DNA of 64,000 bases, taken from contig NZ_KB893987.1 of assembly GCF_000374345.1 (NCBI RefSeq), positions 1 to 64,000 on the forward strand, written 5' to 3'. This stretch comes from Heyndrickxia acidiproducens DSM 23148. GTDB lineage: Bacteria > Bacillota > Bacilli > Bacillales > Bacillaceae_C. Position 1 is the stretch's first letter. Each line of letters opens with the position of its first letter. A program made the position numbers and the translations under genes. The notes under the pieces are model-generated. The model had not been told where the DNA came from, did not search any database, and saw only the letters and a program-made list of their open reading frames with translations. Of this stretch, positions 63,295-64,000 are shown piece by piece.

Positions 63295-64000
63295 GTGGCA
63301 AAATTAGATGAGACATTGTCCATGCTGAAAGATTTAACCGATGCAAAAGGCATAGCCGGCCATGAGGCGGAAGTGCGTGCCGTTGTCAAAAAATACATAG
63401 AGCCGTATTCCGATGAACTTGACACAGACGGCCTCGGCAGTTTAATCGCGAAAAAAACAGGACAGGCGGACGGCCCGAAAATTATGATTGCCGGCCATAT
63501 GGATGAAGTTGGCTTTATGGTGACACAAATTGATGAGAAAGGCTTTCTGCGCTTCCAGACGGTCGGTGGCTGGTGGTCACAGGTGATGCTGGCCCAGCGC
63601 GTTACGGTCGTGACGGATAAGGGCGACATAACAGGTGTGATCGGTTCGAAACCGCCGCATATTTTACCGCCGGATGTACGTAAAAAGCCATACGAAATCA
63701 AGGATATGTTCATTGATATCGGTGCTGAAAGCCGTGAAGAAGCACTGGAGTGGGGCGTTAAACCGGGCGATATGGCCGTGCCTTATTTTGAATTCACTGT
63801 CATGAAAAATAAAAAAATGCTGCTGGCCAAAGCCTGGGATAACCGGATCGGCTGTGCAGTTGTGATCGATGTATTAAAAAATCTGCAAAAAGAAAACCAT
63901 CCGAATATCGTTTACGGCGTGGCAAATGTCCAGGAAGAAGTGGGATTACGCGGTGCGAAAACGGCCGCCGTCAAAGTAAAACCGGATATTGCTTTTGCCC
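63295..64000 (+). CDS. ysdC: M42-family aminopeptidase, partial (YsdC-like)
   Basis: Start of a dinuclear-metal aminopeptidase that forms large tetrahedral complexes and trims peptides. About 235 residues are in the window; the family is about 350-360, so the C-terminal third is cut off by the right edge. The metal ligands seen are the His and Asp of [13 protein letters not shown], the bridging Asp of [12 protein letters not shown] and the catalytic Glu pair of [14 protein letters not shown] at 63295 follows AGGAGG. The infC-rpmI-rplT to ysdC neighbourhood is as in B. subtilis. Confidence 0.93.
   Translation, partial: MAKLDETLSMLKDLTDAKGIAGHEAEVRAVVKKYIEPYSDELDTDGLGSLIAKKTGQADGPKIMIAGHMDEVGFMVTQIDEKGFLRFQTVGGWWSQVMLAQRVTVVTDKGDITGVIGSKPPHILPPDVRKKPYEIKDMFIDIGAESREEALEWGVKPGDMAVPYFEFTVMKNKKMLLAKAWDNRIGCAVVIDVLKNLQKENHPNIVYGVANVQEEVGLRGAKTAAVKVKPDIAFA

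Overview
The window is a stretch of chromosome from an endospore-forming Bacillaceae. Gene order, spore genes (sspA, ytfJ, ytrH/ytrI, ytvI, ytxC), T-box leaders, two AT-tailed intrinsic terminators per few kb and moderately GC-rich coding sequence all fit a Bacillus-type genome. The protein sequences and gene order suggest the Heyndrickxia (Weizmannia/Bacillus) coagulans group or a close relative, but this is an inference from recall, not a database match. Nearly everything follows the Bacillus subtilis tyrS-to-infC arrangement, so this is mostly core genome.

Layout. 1-1.1 kb: edge of an ISLre2-type insertion sequence. 1.2-2.8 kb: tyrosine T-box and tyrS. 2.9-7.2 kb: an arginine/proline catabolic module, with a divergent sigma-54 activator (rocR-like), a clear -24/-12 promoter, P5C dehydrogenase (rocA) and proline dehydrogenase. 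7.2-16.3 kb: rpsD with its autoregulatory leader, a GAF-GGDEF diguanylate cyclase, a free-Met-(R)-sulfoxide reductase, refZ, ezrA, a cysteine desulfurase coupled to thiI, and a sigma-G-type SASP gene. 16.5-24.9 kb: an acyl-CoA synthetase, sppA, yteJ, ytfI, ytfJ, tpx, ytxK, ackA and a universal stress protein. 25-31.8 kb: ald, a Xaa-Pro peptidase, ytkL, ytoI, nrnA and the sporulation pair ytrH-ytrI.

31.9-48.1 kb is the central carbon block: dnaE, malic enzyme (ytsJ), accD-accA, pfkA-pyk, a cluster of intergenic repeats, ytvI, ytwI, then citZ-icd-mdh. The citZ upstream region carries three CcpA-box-like sites and possible promoters. 48.3-57.8 kb is replication and repair plus gluconeogenesis: polA, mutM, coaE, gapB (with a CcpN-type operator), nrdR, dnaB, dnaI and ytxC. 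57.8-64 kb: threonine T-box and thrS, the L20-type leader with infC-rpmI-rplT, a TVP38-like membrane protein, a previously easily missed 57-residue gene, a dimeric dUTPase and a truncated M42 peptidase.

No CRISPR array, prophage, toxin-antitoxin pair or obvious new defence system is present. The least explained items are an 86-bp palindromic element present twice (after mdh and after gapB, both directly abutting terminator T-tracts and both preceded by TTGAT), a cluster of shared intergenic repeats after pyk, a large stem-loop between citZ and icd, and the 57-residue gene at 62.5 kb.
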